Positions 63,560-64,000 of a stretch of 64,000 nt of DNA are shown here, in pieces (the stretch's first letter is position 1; every line of letters begins with the position of its first letter). Where the stretch lies: the NCBI RefSeq assembly GCF_013114825.1, contig NZ_JAAVLX010000001.1:62001-126000 (forward strand), read 5' to 3'. The notes under the pieces were generated by a model that saw nothing but the letters and a program-made list of their open reading frames with translations, had not been told where the DNA came from and made no database searches. The DNA comes from Bradyrhizobium australiense. Its GTDB lineage: Bacteria > Pseudomonadota > Alphaproteobacteria > Rhizobiales > Xanthobacteraceae. Both the position numbers and the translations under genes were made by a program.

Positions 63560-64000
63560 TCAGCTTTCCGGTACGAGAAAGATCGCAGCCAGAGGCGGAA
63601 TGGTGAGGCTGAGTTCGGGGATGTTACCTTCCAGGGTCTGGACTTCGCCGACGTTGCCGACATTGCTGCCGCCATAGTGCGCAGCGTCGGAATTGAGCGC
63701 TTCCTTCCATTTACCGGCGAACGGCACTCGGACGCGGTAATTATTATAGACGTTCGGCGAGAAGTTCACGACCACGAGGCAGCGCGCGTGCGCATCGAAA
63801 CCCTTGCGCAGCCAGGCAAAGACGTTGCCGCCGGAATCATGGGTGATGACCCACTCAAATCCCGCCTGGTTGCAATCCATCTGGTGCAGCGCCGGAACGC
63901 TGCGATAGAGCCGGTTGAGGTCGCGGATCAGGTTCTGGATGCCGCTATGGCGGTGCTGCGCCAACAGGTGCCAGTCAAGCGAATGATCGTGATTCCATTC
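63560..64000 (-). CDS. glgB: 1,4-alpha-glucan branching enzyme GlgB, C-terminal part
   Basis: Partial gene; the 5' end lies beyond the window. The visible 146 codons start with [13 protein letters not shown] and contain [55 protein letters not shown] and the end [13 protein letters not shown], the typical C-terminal all-beta domain of GlgB. It forms alpha-1,6 branches in glycogen. It precedes glgX by three bases. Confidence 0.95.
   Translation of the reverse strand, partial: EWNHDHSLDWHLLAQHRHSGIQNLIRDLNRLYRSVPALHQMDCNQAGFEWVITHDSGGNVFAWLRKGFDAHARCLVVVNFSPNVYNNYRVRVPFAGKWKEALNSDAAHYGGSNVGNVGEVQTLEGNIPELSLTIPPLAAIFLVPES

Noticed and set aside
1..64000. CRISPR array, rRNA operon, prophage or replication origin
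   Set aside because: No regularly spaced repeats, rRNA signatures, phage structural genes or dnaA/parAB-type genes were seen in the window.

Overview
The window reads as chromosomal DNA of a high-GC alphaproteobacterium, most likely Bradyrhizobium or a close relative in the Nitrobacteraceae. That placement is an inference from gene content (orphan Bug and LivJ-type binding proteins, an FdsGB/FdsA-type formate dehydrogenase, Ku-LigD, TreY-TreZ-GlgX-GlgB) and from several families of palindromic intergenic repeats. No rRNA gene or other phylogenetic marker is present.

The left third, about 1-20,500, is accessory and decaying. It holds an integrase stump fused to the tail of a gentisate-dioxygenase-like gene, and an intact five-gene minus-strand cluster under a divergent LysR regulator (HD-domain protein, two Bug binding proteins, a secreted lipase, an enolase-superfamily enzyme). 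It also holds a broken TolB-like/TPR gene, an FAD monooxygenase, an internally deleted IS1182-type element with intact ends, three fragments of signalling genes, small exported proteins and an IS110 stump. A tRNA with anticodon CAT (20,477-20,552) closes it, with its 3' end facing the decayed side, as expected for an old tRNA-associated island.

From 20.7 to 34.6 kb the genes are mostly intact: TAXI and LivJ-type binding proteins, two adjacent MoeA-like genes (one fused to a periplasmic-binding-like domain), a two-component system beside a Gly/His/Met-rich exported protein, a NicC-like monooxygenase, and a molybdenum block (mobA, fdhD, mobB, moeA and a TusA-like sulfurtransferase). These cofactor genes fit the formate dehydrogenase encoded at 45-49.7 kb.

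At 35.2-39.2 kb lies a fluoride-response island: two crcB-type (fluoride) riboswitches, two tandem crcB genes, a DUF190 gene, a cation/proton antiporter and a universal stress protein. The second riboswitch appears to control a 23-residue leader ORF that overlaps the antiporter start by ATGA. The antiporter, the stress protein and a small membrane protein carry frameshifts, so part of the island is decaying or the sequence has indel errors.

At 39.4-49.7 kb an NtrC-type regulator and its Cache-domain kinase are followed by tandem palindromes and a good sigma-54 -24/-12 promoter in front of an OxlT-like oxalate/formate transporter. A second -24/-12 candidate precedes the formate dehydrogenase genes. 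This suggests one sigma-54 regulon for oxalate/formate handling.

The right end holds an acyl-CoA synthetase, the divergent Ku/LigD end-joining pair, a small DUF3309-type membrane protein, a PHA-granule-associated protein, and a tightly packed minus-strand cluster for trehalose and glycogen (glgB, glgX, treZ, treY) that runs off the window at 64,000.
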